A stretch of 64,000 nucleotides of DNA from Psychrobacter coccoides (GTDB lineage: Bacteria; Pseudomonadota; Gammaproteobacteria; Pseudomonadales; Moraxellaceae). The notes beneath the pieces are model-generated. The model saw nothing but the letters and a program-made list of their open reading frames with translations, did not search any database and had not been told where the DNA came from. A program made the translations under genes and the position numbers. This document shows, one piece after another, positions 62,800 to 64,000 of the stretch (its first letter is position 1; each line of letters starts with the position of its first letter). Location of the stretch: contig NZ_JAGBKM010000019.1 in NCBI RefSeq assembly GCF_017498085.1, positions 1 to 64,000 of the forward strand, given 5' to 3'.

Positions 62800-64000
62800 G
62801 CCCAGAAATAATCGGAGCCATCGGCTTACTCATCATGATCATACTGGTCGTCGTCAGAGTCCCCGTCGCCCTCGCCATGCTCGGCGTCGGCCTCGTCGGC
62901 TTTGGCGCCGTCACCAGCTCAGACGGGGCCCTACAAATGCTCAAAGACCTCCCAGTCGACGTCTTAGCCAAGTATGACTTCAGCGCCATCCCACTATTCA
63001 TTTTAATGGGCGTCTTTGCCACCCACTCAGGCATGGCCGCCAAACTCTTTGACGCCACCCGCACCATCTTTGGCGGCGTCAGAGGCAGTCTTGGCATCGC
63101 CGGCATCGGATCCTCAGGCATCTTCGCCTCCATCTCAGGCTCCTCCCTTGCCACCGCCTCCACCATGACCCGTGTCGCCTTACCGCAAATGGAGAAATAC
63201 GGCTACAAACCCGGCTTTGCCTGCGGCATCCTCGCCGCTGGTGGTACCCTTGGCATCATGATCCCGCCCAGCATCGCCTTACTGGTCTACGCCATCCTCA
63301 CCGAACAATCAGTCGGTGACATGTTTATCGCCGGCTTTCTGCCTGGCATCCTTGGCATGGTCATGTACTCCTTGACCGTCATGATCATGGTACGCTGGAA
63401 ACCGCACCTCGCCCCGCGCGGCGAGAAGACCCCCTGGAAAGACAAACTGCTGTCCCTAACCGGACTCATCCCCTTTGGCTTTATCTTTGTTCTGATCATT
63501 GCCGGTATCTTCTTTGGCCTGTTTACCCCAACCGAAGGGGCCGCTGTCGGTGCCTTTGCCTCTTGGGCGTATGCTGCTGCCAAAGGCATGCGTATGAGAG
63601 GACTGAAACAGTCACTGATTGAGACCCTAGCTCTGTCTGCTGTGGTGTTCTTTATGCTACTGGGTGCTGAAGCTTTAGGCTACTTTATCTCAGTCTCCAG
63701 ACTGTCTTATTCGTTAGCCACTTGGATTGGTGGTTTGGCCGTCAGTCCGATGATCGTTCTGCTGGCCATCTTGCTGATGTACTTCCTGCTTGGTCTGTTT
63801 ATGGATGCGCTCGCCATGTTGGTGATTACCATTCCAGTGGTGTTCCCCATCATTCTAGCCTTGGGCTTTGATCCGATCTGGTTTGGTATCATTGCGGTAC
63901 TTACGGTAGAGCTGGGTCTGATCACGCCGCCGATGGGGATGAATATCTTTGTGATTAAGGCGGTGGCACCGCATATTAAGCTGTCGGAGATGTTTAGGGG
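62796..64000 (+). CDS. dctM: TRAP transporter large membrane subunit DctM (cut by window end)
   Basis: The transport channel of the TRAP system. 401 codons are present and the frame is open at 64000; DctM proteins are usually about 425-430 aa, so little is missing. Many hydrophobic segments are seen. GIFASISGSSLATASTM, YGYKPGFACGILAAGGTLGIMIPPS and FGLFTPTEGAAVGAFA are conserved DctM blocks. It is coupled to dctQ by ATGA. Codon style changes inside the gene. Up to roughly 63500 it is C-ending and GC-rich like dctQ. After that it returns to the mixed AT-leaning style of neighbours, pointing to a recombination joint. Confidence 0.9.
   Translation, partial: MSPEIIGAIGLLIMIILVVVRVPVALAMLGVGLVGFGAVTSSDGALQMLKDLPVDVLAKYDFSAIPLFILMGVFATHSGMAAKLFDATRTIFGGVRGSLGIAGIGSSGIFASISGSSLATASTMTRVALPQMEKYGYKPGFACGILAAGGTLGIMIPPSIALLVYAILTEQSVGDMFIAGFLPGILGMVMYSLTVMIMVRWKPHLAPRGEKTPWKDKLLSLTGLIPFGFIFVLIIAGIFFGLFTPTEGAAVGAFASWAYAAAKGMRMRGLKQSLIETLALSAVVFFMLLGAEALGYFISVSRLSYSLATWIGGLAVSPMIVLLAILLMYFLLGLFMDALAMLVITIPVVFPIILALGFDPIWFGIIAVLTVELGLITPPMGMNIFVIKAVAPHIKLSEMFR

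Noticed and set aside
62756-63166. Minus-strand ORF of 136 aa at dctQ/dctM
   Set aside because: It is an artefact of the C-rich codon bias in dctM. The plus frame has clear DctM motifs and continues past the window end.

Overview
The window looks like chromosome from a Psychrobacter-type member of the Moraxellaceae (Gammaproteobacteria). The reasons are the protein types, the AT-leaning codon use, the Acinetobacter-like pca/pob gene content under an IclR-type regulator, and the clear AAGGA-type ribosome sites. The species call is inference from gene content; no marker gene was searched. One tRNA (Gly, anticodon GCC) is present. There is no rRNA and no CRISPR array.

Layout. 1-830: edge of an IS630-family element whose transposase is split by a frame change at an A8 run. 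1028-3590: ribosome rescue factor ArfB, an ECHDC3-like crotonase lacking the usual catalytic glutamates, and glycerate kinase. 3705-6216: cobT-cobS-cobC, late cobalamin synthesis. 6550-12978: phenylalanine/tyrosine catabolism to homogentisate (tyrB, LysR regulator, hpd, phhA, phhB, an NhaC-family carrier). 13259-23175: IclR and LysR regulators, then an aminotransferase, hglS, amaB, a second NhaC-family carrier and amaA. Together these make a lysine/pipecolate route through 2-aminoadipate and 2-oxoadipate to 2-hydroxyglutarate. 23365-28799: a CitE-like lyase, a MacA/MacB/LolD-type ABC exporter and an MFS drug/sugar exporter. 29177-35612: choline to glycine betaine (betI, betB, betA, betT). 36321-44415: mixed genes (two unrecognised proteins, an esterase, atoE, a GST, DUF1244, an LRR protein, a parvulin) with IS and MITE debris. 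44604-46613: tRNA-Gly and a 2-oxoacid decarboxylase.

46767-64000 is the most interesting part: a protocatechuate/4-hydroxybenzoate island. A divergent IclR regulator faces pcaB. Then come two tandem TRAP-type solute-binding lipoprotein genes, a class II aldolase pseudogene, a third TRAP receptor, a benzoylformate-decarboxylase-like gene, and an operon pcaF-pcaDC(fused)-pcaH-pcaG-pobA-pcaI-pcaJ. TRAP membrane subunits dctQ and dctM follow, the latter cut by the window end. A nearly identical ~71-bp promoter/operator block stands before the first receptor gene and again before pcaF. Immediately before dctQ lies a nine-codon scrap of a lost dctP 3' end. It shares the C-ending codon style of dctQ and of the first part of dctM, which differs from all other genes here. 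The natural reading is a split TRAP aromatic-acid uptake system: three receptors at one locus, membrane subunits at the other, both under one promoter/operator type, with an imported and partly recombined membrane module.

Short dispersed elements also recur. These are a 65-bp palindromic-ended repeat (one whole and two partial copies), a possible 147-bp MITE with IS630-like ends, and a 16-bp motif in three copies.
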